A DNA stretch of 64,000 nt from Solirubrobacteraceae bacterium. GTDB taxonomy: Bacteria > Actinomycetota > Thermoleophilia > Solirubrobacterales > Solirubrobacteraceae. The position numbers and the translations under genes are program-made. The stretch's first letter is position 1. Each line of letters opens with the position of its first letter. A model generated the notes under the pieces. That model ran no database searches. It was not told the origin of the DNA and worked only from the letters and a program-made list of their open reading frames with translations. Below are positions 36,841 to 45,517 of this stretch, piece after piece. Location: assembly GCA_023230855.1 (NCBI GenBank), contig JALNWQ010000019.1:18595-82594 (forward strand), given 5' to 3'.

Positions 36841-38847
36841 TCAGGCCGACGGGCTGCGGGTGACGAGCCCGGCGCGGAACCCGGCCCCGACGTCCTCCAG
36901 CGGCCCCGGCGGCACCTGCGTGGCCAGCCGGATCGCGTCGATCGCGTCGGGGTTCTGGGCGGCCGACAGGTCACCCGGGTCGTCGCCCGCCGCGACCGCG
37001 CGGATGGCGCGCCGCATGAGCTTGGCCGACGACGTCCGCGGGAGCTCGAGGACGCGCAGCACCCGGGCCGGGGCGAACGGGCGCCCGAGCTCGCGCTCGA
37101 CGGCGGCGGCCAGGTCGTCCGAGACGTCGGGACCGTCGGGGTCGGCGGGGATCCAGAAGCACCACACCGCCTCGCCCTTGCGGGGCTCCGGCACGCCGAT
37201 GACGGCGGCCTCGGCGACCGCCGGGTCGGCGGCGAGGATGCCCTCGACCTCGGCCGGGCCGATCCGCTTGCCGGCGACGCTGATCGCCTCGTCGGAGCGG
37301 CCGAAGAGGTACCACTGGCCGTCGACGCCGACCTTGGCCCAGTCCCCGTGGTGCCAGATCCCCGGGTACGTCGACCAGTACGAGCGGTCGTAGCGCTCGG
37401 GATCGCCCCACACCCCACGGGTCATCGACGGCCACGCCTGGCGGCAGACGAGCTCGCCGAGCTCGCCCCGCACCGGCCGTCCGGCCTCGTCGAGCACGTC
37501 GACGTCCATCCCGAGCGACGGACCGCCGAGCGAGCACGGGCTCAACGGCTCGACGACGTAGCACGACAGGAACGACCCGCCGACCTCGGTGCCGCCCGAG
37601 AAGTTGATGATCGGCACGCGGCCGCCCCCGACGTGGTCGGCGAGCCAGCGGTAGGCGTCGGCGTCCCACGGCTCGCCGGTCGACCCGAACACCGCGACCG
37701 ACGAGAGGTCGTGCATCTTCGGCGGGTCGTCGCCGTGCACCTTGAGCGTGCGGATGAGCGTCGGCGACAGCCCGAGGACCGTGGCCCGGTGCCGCTCGAC
37801 GACCTCCCACAGGCGCTCCGGGCCGGGCGTGTCCGCGGAGCCCTCGTAGAGGAGCAGCGACGCGCCGAGCGCGTGGGCGCCGAACATCCCGAGCGGGCCC
37901 ATGATCCAGCCCATGTCGGTGACCCAGAAGAACGTGTCGCCGCGGCGGACGTCGAACGCGTAGGCGACCTCGGACGCGACCTTGACGACGAATCCGGCGT
38001 GGGTGTGGACCGCCCCCTTGGGCGCGCCGGCGGTCCCCGACGTGTACCCGAGCAGCAAGGGGTCCTCGGCCGCGGTCTCGGCCGCCGTCACCGGTCCTTC
38101 GACCGGCGGCGCGAACGCGTCCCAGGTCATGTCGACGCCGTCGGTGCGGTCGCGCGGCTCGTCGTCGCGCTCGACCACGACGACCGTCTCGACCGGACCG
38201 CCGAGGGCGAGCGCCCCGTCGAGGTGCGGCTTCATCGGCACGCGTCGCCCGCGGCGCCACGACCAGTCGGTGGTGACGACGACCCGGGCCTGGGCGTCGT
38301 CGAGCCGTGACGCGAGCGCCGACTCGGCGAACCCGGAGAACAACGGCACGTAGAGCGCCCCGACCTTCGCGATCGCGTAGGCCGCGATGACCGCCTCGGG
38401 GATCATCGGCAGGTACACGCCGACCGCGTCGCCCTTGTCGATGTCGAGCCGCCGCAACCCGGCGGCGGCCCGGTCGACCGCGTCGCCGAGCTCGCGGAAC
38501 GTCAGCGTGCGGACGCTCCCGCTCTCGTCCTCGTGGCGCAGCGCCACGGTGTCGGCCACCGCGGGGTCGTCGCGCCACCGGTCGAGGCAGACGGTCGTCG
38601 CGTTGAGCGCGCCGTCGACGAACCACGTCGTCCACGCGGCGCCGCGCGCGTCGTCGCGGACGCGGGAGTACGGCCGGGCGAACGGGATGTCGAGGTCGTC
38701 GACCACCGCGTCCCAGAACCGGTCGACGTCCCGGACCGAGCGGCGGCGGAGGTCGTCGATCGACGAGGCCCCGAAGCGCCGCATGAGACGGGTGACGTTG
38801 GCGGCCTCGGTGCGGTCGGGCGTGGGCTCCCACGCGTACGGTGCCAT
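36841..38847 (-). CDS. AcsA-like acyl/acetyl-CoA synthetase
   Basis: 668 residues from the ATG at 38847. Acetyl-CoA-synthetase-type ANL enzyme: N-terminal ACS cap (about 20-75), P-loop YTSGTAGAPKGAVHTH, NFSGGTEVGG, HHGDWAKVGVDGQWYLFGR, and C-terminal GKRIGPAEVEGILAADPAVAEAA. The catalytic-lysine region reads SSAKLMRR where acetyl-CoA synthetases have SGKIMRR; the lysine is kept. Propionate, acetoacetate or a longer acid are all possible. Monocistronic. Confidence 0.87.
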   Translation of the reverse strand: MAPYAWEPTPDRTEAANVTRLMRRFGASSIDDLRRRSVRDVDRFWDAVVDDLDIPFARPYSRVRDDARGAAWTTWFVDGALNATTVCLDRWRDDPAVADTVALRHEDESGSVRTLTFRELGDAVDRAAAGLRRLDIDKGDAVGVYLPMIPEAVIAAYAIAKVGALYVPLFSGFAESALASRLDDAQARVVVTTDWSWRRGRRVPMKPHLDGALALGGPVETVVVVERDDEPRDRTDGVDMTWDAFAPPVEGPVTAAETAAEDPLLLGYTSGTAGAPKGAVHTHAGFVVKVASEVAYAFDVRRGDTFFWVTDMGWIMGPLGMFGAHALGASLLLYEGSADTPGPERLWEVVERHRATVLGLSPTLIRTLKVHGDDPPKMHDLSSVAVFGSTGEPWDADAYRWLADHVGGGRVPIINFSGGTEVGGSFLSCYVVEPLSPCSLGGPSLGMDVDVLDEAGRPVRGELGELVCRQAWPSMTRGVWGDPERYDRSYWSTYPGIWHHGDWAKVGVDGQWYLFGRSDEAISVAGKRIGPAEVEGILAADPAVAEAAVIGVPEPRKGEAVWCFWIPADPDGPDVSDDLAAAVERELGRPFAPARVLRVLELPRTSSAKLMRRAIRAVAAGDDPGDLSAAQNPDAIDAIRLATQVPPGPLEDVGAGFRAGLVTRSPSA

Positions 38848-38886
38848 CCGCGGAATCTCGCCGATCCGCGATCTCCCCGCAAGCCG

Positions 38887-38917
38887 CCTTCGGGGCATGG
38901 TCGTCCACCGTCGGGGG
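38887..38917 (-). promoter_or_regulatory. GC-element pair upstream of AcsA-like gene
   Basis: CCTTCGGGGC (38887-38896) and CCGTCGGGGG (38908-38917), 21 bp apart, match the shared element, but no TAnnnT box stands at the expected distance. Confidence 0.3.
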
Positions 38918-38926
38918 GAGGCCGGG

Positions 38927-39964
38927 TCAGCGCCCGAGGGCCCCGGCGAGCACCCGCAGCTGCTCGACCCGCTCGTCGACGGTCTGCGCGATCGGGTTGA
39001 CGAGCAGCGTGTCGACACCCGCGTCGGCGAACGCCGCCAGCCGCTCGCCGATGGTGTCCGGCGTGCCGCAGAGGCAGACGGTGTCGATGAGCTCGTCCGA
39101 CAGCCGCGCCATCGCCTCGTCCTTGTGGCCGTCGAGGTAGAGGTCCTGGATCGTCTGCGCCTCATCCTCGAACCCGTAGGAGCGGACGAGGCGGTTGTAG
39201 AAGTTCTTCTCGCGCGAGCCCATCCCGCCGACGTACAGCGCGGTCATCGGGCGCAGCGCGTCGCGGGCGACGGCGATGTCCTCGTGGACCGCGGTGTACA
39301 TGATCGGGGTGATCCGGATGTCGTCGACCGACCGGCCCGCCTTGGCCGCGCCCTCCGCGAGGTGCCCGGCGGTGAGCTGGACGTTCTCCGGCGAGAAGAG
39401 CACCGGCAGCCAGCCGTCGGCGACCTCGCCGGCGAGGCGCGTGTTCTGCGGTCCGATCGCGGCGATGTAGATCGGGATCCGCTCCTGGTGCGGGGCGATC
39501 GTGAGCTTCAGCGACTTGCCGGGGCCGTCGGGCAGCGGCAGCTGCAGCGTCTTGCCGTCGTAGGCGACCCGCTCGCGGCGGTGGGCCATGCGGACGACGT
39601 CGATGTACTCGCGGGTGCGGGTGAGCGGCCGGTCGAACCGGGCGCCGTGCCAGCCCTCCGCGACCTGCGGGCCGGACGTGCCGAGGCCCAGGAGGAACCG
39701 TCCGCCGGAGAGCTGGTCGAGCGTCGCCGACGCCATCGCGGTCATCGCCGCCGACCGGGCCGGCATCTGGAACACGCCCGACCCCAGGCCGATCCGCTCG
39801 GTCCGCGCCGCGAGCCACCCGAGGACGGTCGCCGCGTCCGACCCGTACGCCTCGCCGACCCACACCGACCCGTAGTCCAGGCGCTCGGCCTCCTCGACGA
39901 GTCGCAGCTGCTCGCCGGCGTCGAGCCCGAGCCCCCAGTAGGCGATGTGCAGTCCCAGTCGCAT
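38927..39964 (-). CDS. LLM-class flavin/F420-dependent oxidoreductase
   Basis: 345 residues, luciferase-like TIM barrel: RLGLHIAYWGLG at the N-terminus, VWVGEAYGSDAATVLGWLA, IGLGSGVFQMPARSAAMTAM, LGLGTSGPQVAEGWHG. The last two patterns are typical of F420-dependent actinobacterial members. Substrate unknown; hydride transfer to a lipid or steroid intermediate would fit the region. The predicted -10 box ends 9 bases before the ATG, so the mRNA is probably leaderless. Confidence 0.87.
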   Translation of the reverse strand: MRLGLHIAYWGLGLDAGEQLRLVEEAERLDYGSVWVGEAYGSDAATVLGWLAARTERIGLGSGVFQMPARSAAMTAMASATLDQLSGGRFLLGLGTSGPQVAEGWHGARFDRPLTRTREYIDVVRMAHRRERVAYDGKTLQLPLPDGPGKSLKLTIAPHQERIPIYIAAIGPQNTRLAGEVADGWLPVLFSPENVQLTAGHLAEGAAKAGRSVDDIRITPIMYTAVHEDIAVARDALRPMTALYVGGMGSREKNFYNRLVRSYGFEDEAQTIQDLYLDGHKDEAMARLSDELIDTVCLCGTPDTIGERLAAFADAGVDTLLVNPIAQTVDERVEQLRVLAGALGR

Positions 39965-39972
39965 AGGTCCGC

Positions 39973-40037
39973 CACGCTAATCCGGCCCCGCGGCGGCATC
40001 TCCCCCCGATGGGGGCATCTCGGTCGTCCGCTCGGGA
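39973..40037 (-). promoter_or_regulatory. promoter with GC elements upstream of LLM oxidoreductase
   Basis: Minus-strand -10 TAGCGT (39973-39978); CCCCGATGGGGGC (40003-40015) has its G run about 32-36 bases away; a weaker copy CCGCTCGGGA lies at 40028-40037. Confidence 0.5.
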
Positions 40038-40063
40038 CGGAGCAGGACGCCCCGGGTGAGCGC

Positions 40064-40483
40064 TCACGTCAGCGGCCGGAATCCCTCGTGCGCGGCGGCC
40101 CGCCGCAGCTGGACGTCGAAGCAGGCGAACGTCGTGCACGACGGATCGGCGTCACGGACCGCGATGGCGGTCGCGAGCTGCACCGCGTCGTAGGCCCGCA
40201 GGGGATGCGTCGCGGCGAGGTCGGCCGCGCGCGCGACGATGCCGTCGGTCATCGCGACGACGACGAGCGCGCCACCCGCCACGTCCACGTCCAGCGCGGT
40301 GGTGAGCGTGCGCGCATGCTCGGGCGAGAGCTCACCGACCCGCGACTTGCGCCACAACGCGGCAGGCACCTCGACCAGCGCGAGTTGCGACACGACGAGG
40401 ACGCCGACGTCGCGCACGAGGTCGGCGTGCTCCTCGTCGGCGTAGCGCTTGACGATCGCCGAGGAGTCGGCGAACGTCGTCAC
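40064..40483 (-). CDS. vapC: PIN-domain toxin (VapC-like)
   Basis: 139 residues. PIN ribonuclease acids are visible: Asp in FADSSAIVKRY (N-terminus), Glu in LVEVPAALWR (about 38), Asp in RAYDAVQLA (about 98) and Asp in FACFDVQLRRAA. It cleaves RNA, commonly initiator tRNA or rRNA, when freed from its antitoxin. The ATG overlaps the antitoxin stop (40480-40483). Confidence 0.88.
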   Translation of the reverse strand: MTTFADSSAIVKRYADEEHADLVRDVGVLVVSQLALVEVPAALWRKSRVGELSPEHARTLTTALDVDVAGGALVVVAMTDGIVARAADLAATHPLRAYDAVQLATAIAVRDADPSCTTFACFDVQLRRAAAHEGFRPLT

Positions 40484-40782
40484 CGCTCGCCGCGCCCGTC
40501 GCCGACGAACGCGCTCAGGGGGCGACCGCGTCCCGCCGCGGCGCGTGCCGTGACGAGGGCGTCGGGGTCGACCGCGATGGCCGTCGACGGCGGCGACGCC
40601 AGCAATCCTCGGGCCCGGAGTCGCGCCCGGATCCGCTCCGCCTCGTCGCCGGCGAGGTCGGGGTCGACCGCGGCCGCGAGGACCGCGGCCGCGAAGGCGT
40701 TGACGCTCGTACCGCGCTCCGCCGCGGCGCCGGCGACGCCGCGCGCCAGGTCGTCGTCCAAGCGCAACGTGACCTGCTTCAT
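40480..40782 (-). CDS. ribbon-helix-helix-like antitoxin of the PIN toxin
   Basis: 100 residues beginning MKQVTLRLDDDLARGVAGAA, a typical RHH DNA-binding start, with a C-terminal toxin-binding tail. Directly upstream of and overlapping the PIN gene, so it is the cognate antitoxin and probable autorepressor (VapB-type by position; the exact family is uncertain). Confidence 0.83.
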   Translation of the reverse strand: MKQVTLRLDDDLARGVAGAAAERGTSVNAFAAAVLAAAVDPDLAGDEAERIRARLRARGLLASPPSTAIAVDPDALVTARAAAGRGRPLSAFVGDGRGER

Positions 40783-41205
40783 GACATCACGGTAGCAATC
40801 GCGATGCCTCGTTCTCGGTGGACATCAGGTGGCGCCGCCCGCCCCGGGGAAGTGGGCGGGCGGCACCGACCTGAGAACACCCCGCCTCCGGGTCGAGGGG
40901 GACGGGGCGGAAGCCAGGGCCGACGGTCGAGACCGCCCCCGAACATGCCTCTTCGCTCCGGGTTCGATGTGGGGAGGTCCGGAACGCAACGACAGCATCG
41001 ATCACCGGATCGACATCGCGCATCCCCCCGACGGTCGGTTTCCGTGCACCGGACGGAGGATTCGCACCGGTCGACGCCGCGCGGCGTACCCCCTACACGC
41101 CAACCCGGGGCCGTCGCGCCACGCTACGGATCGACCGCATGGGCCCAGCCCGGCCGGGTAGTCGCACCACCGTCGCCGGCGCCCGTCGCCTCCGTCGACA
41201 CGCCC
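40783..41205. other. gene-free stretch between VapBC and molybdopterin gene
   Basis: 423 bases. An 11-bp hairpin (40834-40844 with 40854-40864, loop CGGGGAAGT) lies about 50 bases upstream of the antitoxin start and could be its operator or a leader structure. Frames through the rest have arbitrary composition and no homology; no riboswitch or tRNA recognised. Confidence 0.5.
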
Positions 41206-43638
41206 ATGGTCGACCGCATCGCCAACCCCTGGGGGACCCGCACCCCGTACGCCCGCGGCGACGCGTGGCCGGTCCGCGTCGACACGCGCCTGGACGACGG
41301 GATCGCCGCCGCCGACGTCGACGCGTGGGTGCCCACCGCGTCGATCCTGCACTCCAACGGCGACGCGCTCGACATCGCCGTGAAGGACGGGCGGATGGTC
41401 GGCGTCCGCGGCCGCGGCGACAGCCGCGTCAACCACGGGCGGCTGGGTCCGAAGGACCTCTTCGGCTGGCAGGCCAACGGGTCCGCGGACCGGCTGACGC
41501 GTCCGCTGGTGCGCCGCGACGGCGAGCTCGTCGAGTCCGACTGGGACACGGCCATGGGGCTCATGGTCGAGCGGTCCCGGACGTTGCTCGACGAGCAGGG
41601 CCCGAGCGCGTTCGGCATCTACACGTCCGGCCAGCTCTTCCTCGAGGAGTACTACACGCTCGGGATGCTCGCCCGGGCCGGGCTGGGCACGAACCACATC
41701 GACGGCAACACGCGCCTGTGCACCGCGACGGCGGCCGAGGCGCTGAAGGAGACCTTCGGCTGCGACGGCCAGCCCGCCTCCTACACCGACGTGGACCACT
41801 GCGACGTGCTGTTTCTCGTCGGCCACAACGTCGCCGAGACGCAGGTGACGCTGTGGGAGCGGATGCTCGACCGGATCGAGGGACCGCACCGTCCCCGCCT
41901 CATCGTCGTCGACCCGCGGTTGACCGAGCCCGCCCGGCACGCCGACGTCCACCTCGCCGTGCGCAACGGGACGAACCTGCCGCTCCTCAACGCGATCCTC
42001 CACGAGCTCATCGCCACCGACCGGGTCGACCGGGCGTTCGTCGACGCCCACACCGTCGGCTACCCGGAGCTCGAGTCGCGGGTGGCGGACTGCACGCCGG
42101 AGTGGGCGGCGGAGATCTGCGGCGTCCCGGCGGAGCGGATCCGCGAGGCCGCCGCGATCCTCGGCGGCAGCGACCGGATCCTCTCGACCTGCCTGCAGGG
42201 CGTCTACCAGTCGCACCAGGCGACCGCCGCGGCGGTCCAGGTCAACAACGTCAACCTGCTCCGCGGCGCGCTCGGCCGGCCGGGCGGCGGGATCCTGCAG
42301 ATGAACGGCCAGCCGACGGCCCAGAACACCCGGGAGTGCGGGGCCGACGGCGACCTGCCGGCGTTCCGCAACTGGGCGAACGAGGCGCACGTGCGGGACC
42401 TCGCGAAGCTGTGGAACGTCGAGCCGTCCACGATCCCGCACTACGCCGCGCCGACCCACGCGATGCAGATCCTCCGCTACGCCGAGCAGGGCTCGATCCG
42501 GTTCCTCTGGATCAGCGCGACGAACCCGGCGGTCTCGCTGCCCGAGCTGCACCGGATCCGCTCGATCCTGGCGCGCGAGGGCCTGTTCGTCGTCGTCCAG
42601 GACCTCTTCCCCACCGAGACGGCCGAGCTCGCCGACGTCGTGCTGCCCGGCGCCACCTGGGGCGAGAAGGAGGGCACGTTCACCAACGTCGACCGCACGG
42701 TCCACCACTCCGACAAGGCGGTCGACCCGCCGGGCGACGCGCGCTCCGACCTCGACGTCTTCCTCGACTACGCGCGCCGGATGGACTTCCGCGACAAGGA
42801 CGGGAACCCGCTGATCCCGTGGCACGACCCCGAGTCGGCGTTCCGGGCCTGGCAGCGGTGCACCGCCGGGCGTCCGTGCGACTACCCCGGGCTCTCCTAC
42901 GAGAGGCTCCGGGCGGGCGGCGAGACCCAGTGGCCCTGCAACGACCGTTGGCCCGATGGGCGCGAGCGGCTCTACACCGACGGCGACTTCTACGCCGCCC
43001 CCGAGAACTGCGAGTCCTACGGCAAGGACCTGCTGACGGGGGCGTCCGTGTCGCCGGAGGAGTACCGCGCGCTCAATCCCGAGGGCAAGGCCGTCATCAA
43101 GGCGGCCGGGTACGTGCCGCCGGCCGAGCCGCCCTCGGACGACCACCCGCTGCGGCTCAACACCGGCCGGACGCTGTACCACTTCCACACCCGGACGAAG
43201 ACCGGTCGCGCGCCGCAGCTCGTCGCCGCCGCCCCCGACGTGTGGGTCGAGCTCTCCGTCCCCGACGCCGACGAGCACGGCATCGGCGAGGGCGACGTGG
43301 TCGACGTCATCGCGCCGCGCGGTCGCGTCCGTGCGCGGGCCCGCGTCACCGACATCCGTCCCGGCGTCGTCTTCGTGCCGTTCCACTACGGCTACTGGGA
43401 CGCCGACGACGGGGACGACGAGCACGCCCGCGCCGCCAACGAGCTGACCATCACCGAGTGGGACCCGGCGTCGAAGCAGCCGCTCTTCAAGACCGCGGCG
43501 TGCCGCGTCGAGAGGGTGCACGACGCCGACGGCCGACCGGCTCCGGCTCCCACCACGACGGCGTCGCGGCCCGTCGCGGACGTCCCCGCCACCGTCGGGG
43601 GCAACGCCGCGGGCGTCGACGAGGAGCTGCCGACGTGA
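41206..43638 (+). CDS. molybdopterin oxidoreductase without Fe-S cysteines
   Basis: 810 residues from the ATG at 41206; no clear ribosome site, start tentative. DMSO-reductase-superfamily large subunit: VKDGRMVGVRGRGDSRVNHG, TSGQLFLEEYYTLGMLARAG, DGNTRLCTATAAEALKETFG, FPTETAELADVVLPGATWGEKEG, and a C-terminal MopB-binding domain (LNTGRTLYHFHTRTKTGR, FVPFHYGYWD). Relatives carry a 4Fe-4S site near the N-terminus and Cys in GRLCPKG; here these read ASILHSNGD and GRLGPKD, so the cluster cannot form. Annotated relatives are nitrate reductase or formate dehydrogenase-like; the substrate is unknown. Confidence 0.87.
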   Translation: MVDRIANPWGTRTPYARGDAWPVRVDTRLDDGIAAADVDAWVPTASILHSNGDALDIAVKDGRMVGVRGRGDSRVNHGRLGPKDLFGWQANGSADRLTRPLVRRDGELVESDWDTAMGLMVERSRTLLDEQGPSAFGIYTSGQLFLEEYYTLGMLARAGLGTNHIDGNTRLCTATAAEALKETFGCDGQPASYTDVDHCDVLFLVGHNVAETQVTLWERMLDRIEGPHRPRLIVVDPRLTEPARHADVHLAVRNGTNLPLLNAILHELIATDRVDRAFVDAHTVGYPELESRVADCTPEWAAEICGVPAERIREAAAILGGSDRILSTCLQGVYQSHQATAAAVQVNNVNLLRGALGRPGGGILQMNGQPTAQNTRECGADGDLPAFRNWANEAHVRDLAKLWNVEPSTIPHYAAPTHAMQILRYAEQGSIRFLWISATNPAVSLPELHRIRSILAREGLFVVVQDLFPTETAELADVVLPGATWGEKEGTFTNVDRTVHHSDKAVDPPGDARSDLDVFLDYARRMDFRDKDGNPLIPWHDPESAFRAWQRCTAGRPCDYPGLSYERLRAGGETQWPCNDRWPDGRERLYTDGDFYAAPENCESYGKDLLTGASVSPEEYRALNPEGKAVIKAAGYVPPAEPPSDDHPLRLNTGRTLYHFHTRTKTGRAPQLVAAAPDVWVELSVPDADEHGIGEGDVVDVIAPRGRVRARARVTDIRPGVVFVPFHYGYWDADDGDDEHARAANELTITEWDPASKQPLFKTAACRVERVHDADGRPAPAPTTTASRPVADVPATVGGNAAGVDEELPT

Positions 43639-43992
43639 AGATCGCCGCCGCGCTGCGCGAGGTCGAGGCGGCCGAGACGGAGCTCGCGGCCGAGCTGCGG
43701 GCCGTCGGCGAGCGCCACGCCGACGAGCACGACGTGTTCCACCTGACCCGGCTGATGCACGGGTGGGTCGACGCCCGGCTCCACCGGTTGTCGGCGCACG
43801 CCGACCGGTACGGCCCCGCTCCGGATCCGGAGCGTGCCGAGGAGGAGCGACGTCCCGGCGGGCTGCGGGAGAAGGGCACCGACCTCGTCGGCCGGCGCCC
43901 GGAGCCGGGTCTGCTCCTGTTGCGGGACATGCGCGACCTGCACCTGGCCGCGGCGCGGGTGTCGTTGGCGTGGACCGTCCTCGGGCAGGGCG
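43635..43992 (+). pseudogene. 3'-truncated partner gene of the molybdopterin oxidoreductase
   Basis: GTG at 43635 overlaps the oxidoreductase stop (GTGA). About 119 credible helical residues (LREVEAAETELAAELRAVGE, DLHLAAARVSLAWTVLGQ), a small cytoplasmic protein of unknown function. Near 43990 the composition changes abruptly to Arg/Pro runs and the frame continues antisense through a truncated PfpI gene to 44354. As I recall, relatives run about 50 residues more at this point, so the 3' end is missing. Confidence 0.6.
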
Positions 43993-44310
43993 CCCGGCGT
44001 CGAAGAACCCCCGGACGAACGACACGGCGTCGGCGTCCTGGCGCAGCCGGTCGGGGTTGGCGACCCCGCCGGGGAGCAGCAGGCCGTCGTAGTCGTCGAC
44101 CTCGGCGTCGGCGACCGCGGCGGTGGGCTTCTCCTGCCTGCCGGACGGGTCCAGGTGGTCGAAGCTCCGGAACGGCTCGGTGCTCAACGACACGAGCTCG
44201 ACGCGCGCGCCGGCGTCCAGGAGCGCCTGGCGGGGCTCCTCGAGCTCGACGCGCTCGACGCCCTCGGTGGCGAGGATCGCGATCGTGGTGTCGGTCAGGG
44301 TCTGGGTCAT
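43993..44310 (-). pseudogene. 3'-truncated DJ-1/PfpI family protein
   Basis: Strong start (GGAGGACCAC before the ATG at 44310) and about 105 good residues: IAILATEGVERVELEEPRQA, VADAEVDDYDGLLLPGGVAN, and VSFVRGFFDAGRP. PfpI proteins then continue with the nucleophile motif AAICHGP; here the sequence turns to Arg/Pro-rich readthrough at the same point where the convergent gene breaks. The catalytic cysteine half is lost, so the product is not functional as a PfpI glutaminase-like enzyme. Confidence 0.7.
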
Positions 44311-44372
44311 GTGGTCCTCCGGGTTCGGGGCCGCGGGGTGATCGGAAGGGGTAGGGGGTCGGCCCTCGGGGC

Positions 44373-44981
44373 TCACCCCTCGGGCGGCGGGATCGGGTGG
44401 GCGTGCAGGGCCTTGGCGACCGCGGCGAGGTTGGCCGCGGCGGTGCGGCCGGTGGTCACCGTCCAGTCGCGCTCGTCGGTGTCGAGCCACTCCTCGTCGC
44501 CGGGACCGGGGCCCTTGTTCCAGTAGGTCCAGGCCTGGCCGGGGATCGTGTAGCCGATGTCGTTGAGCGCGCCGGAGATCTCGCCGATGCAGTGGTGGGC
44601 GCCGTCCTCGTTGCCGGTCACCACGACCCCGGCGACGCGCCCGTAGGCGACCGGTCGGCCGGCGTCGTCGGTCTCGGCGAGCATGGCGTTCATCCGCTCC
44701 AGGACGCGCTTGGCGACGCTGGAGGGCTGCCCGATCCACGTGGGCGTGGCGATGACGAGGATCTCGGCGGCGAGGATCCGCTCCCGGATCTCGGGCCATT
44801 CGTCGCCGTCGACGACCGCATCGGACACGACGCCGGGCTCGACGCGGTGGTCGACGACGCGGACCTGCTCGGTCTGCACGTCGTGCTCGCGCAGCGCGGC
44901 GAGCACGACGTCGGCGAGGTCGCCGGTGTTCGTCGGCTCCGGGGAGCGCTTGAGGGTGCAGTTCAGCGCGAGGGCCCGCAT
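44373..44981 (-). CDS. NADPH-dependent FMN reductase/flavodoxin-fold protein
   Basis: 202 residues from the ATG at 44981 (an upstream ATG at 45014 is possible). Flavodoxin fold: RALALNCTLKRSPEPTNT (phosphate loop), EILVIATPTWIGQPSSVAKRVLERMN (the conserved TPTWIG after strand 3) and GVVVTGNEDGAHHCIGEI. It reduces flavin or quinone with NAD(P)H. About 60 bases upstream of the truncated PfpI gene on the same strand, so possibly once an operon. Confidence 0.86.
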   Translation of the reverse strand: MRALALNCTLKRSPEPTNTGDLADVVLAALREHDVQTEQVRVVDHRVEPGVVSDAVVDGDEWPEIRERILAAEILVIATPTWIGQPSSVAKRVLERMNAMLAETDDAGRPVAYGRVAGVVVTGNEDGAHHCIGEISGALNDIGYTIPGQAWTYWNKGPGPGDEEWLDTDERDWTVTTGRTAAANLAAVAKALHAHPIPPPEG

Positions 44982-45050
44982 GGCCGCCCGCTGCCCGGCG
45001 CCCGCCACGCGCAAACCGCGGCCGGCGACGCCGCCGCGTCGGGAGCCGCC

Positions 45051-45422
45051 CTACTCGCCCTCGAGGAGGAAGACCTCCGCGGACGCGTCCGCGCGGCTGT
45101 CGGTCCCGCTGATGAACGCGCGGACCCTCCGTCCGGTCGCCTCCTCGACCGGACGCTTCAGGTCGTCCTCGGTGGCGTACTGGAAGAACAGCCGGACGTC
45201 GCGGAGCCGCTGGTGCTCGCCGAGCTCGGCCAGTCGTCGCTCGGCGGGGGTCTGGGTGTCCTCCAGCAGGCACACGATCGCGTCGGGTCCGGCGAAGAAC
45301 GTGCGGATCTTCGTCGGGCCCCGCCCGAACTGCGTCTTGTAGATCTGGGCCATCGCGTTGGAGATGGCTTGCAGCGGGCTCTCCGAGGCCTGCTGACCCC
45401 CGCCCGCGTTGCTGTCTGGCAC
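45051..45422 (-). CDS. DUF2294 family protein
   Basis: 123 residues: IYKTQFGRGPTKIRTFFAGP, EDTQTPAERRLAELGE, and RRVRAFISGTDSRADASAEV. These are the conserved blocks of DUF2294, a small cytoplasmic family of unknown function found with stress genes. A paralogue lies at 47096-47470, on the other side of the sigma factor gene. Confidence 0.8.
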   Translation of the reverse strand: MPDSNAGGGQQASESPLQAISNAMAQIYKTQFGRGPTKIRTFFAGPDAIVCLLEDTQTPAERRLAELGEHQRLRDVRLFFQYATEDDLKRPVEEATGRRVRAFISGTDSRADASAEVFLLEGE

Positions 45423-45517
45423 CGCGCTCGCTTCTCCTGGACGGGACCGTGGGGCCCCGTGCCCACATCACCTCGCGGAGCGTAGCGCGTCGACCCGCGG
45501 ACGCCGCCGGGCGACGC

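Noticed and set aside
40064..40782. VapBC as the novel toxin-antitoxin system
   Set aside because: It is an ordinary PIN-domain type II module, common in actinobacteria.
40955..40990. tRNA-like GGTTCGA motif before the molybdopterin gene
   Set aside because: The flanking bases do not form a T stem and no acceptor or anticodon arm can be drawn.
41002..45471. 1489-residue minus-strand frame spanning the molybdopterin gene
   Set aside because: Antisense to a well-supported gene; only the segments of PfpI and nearby genes carry homology. High GC leaves antisense frames open.
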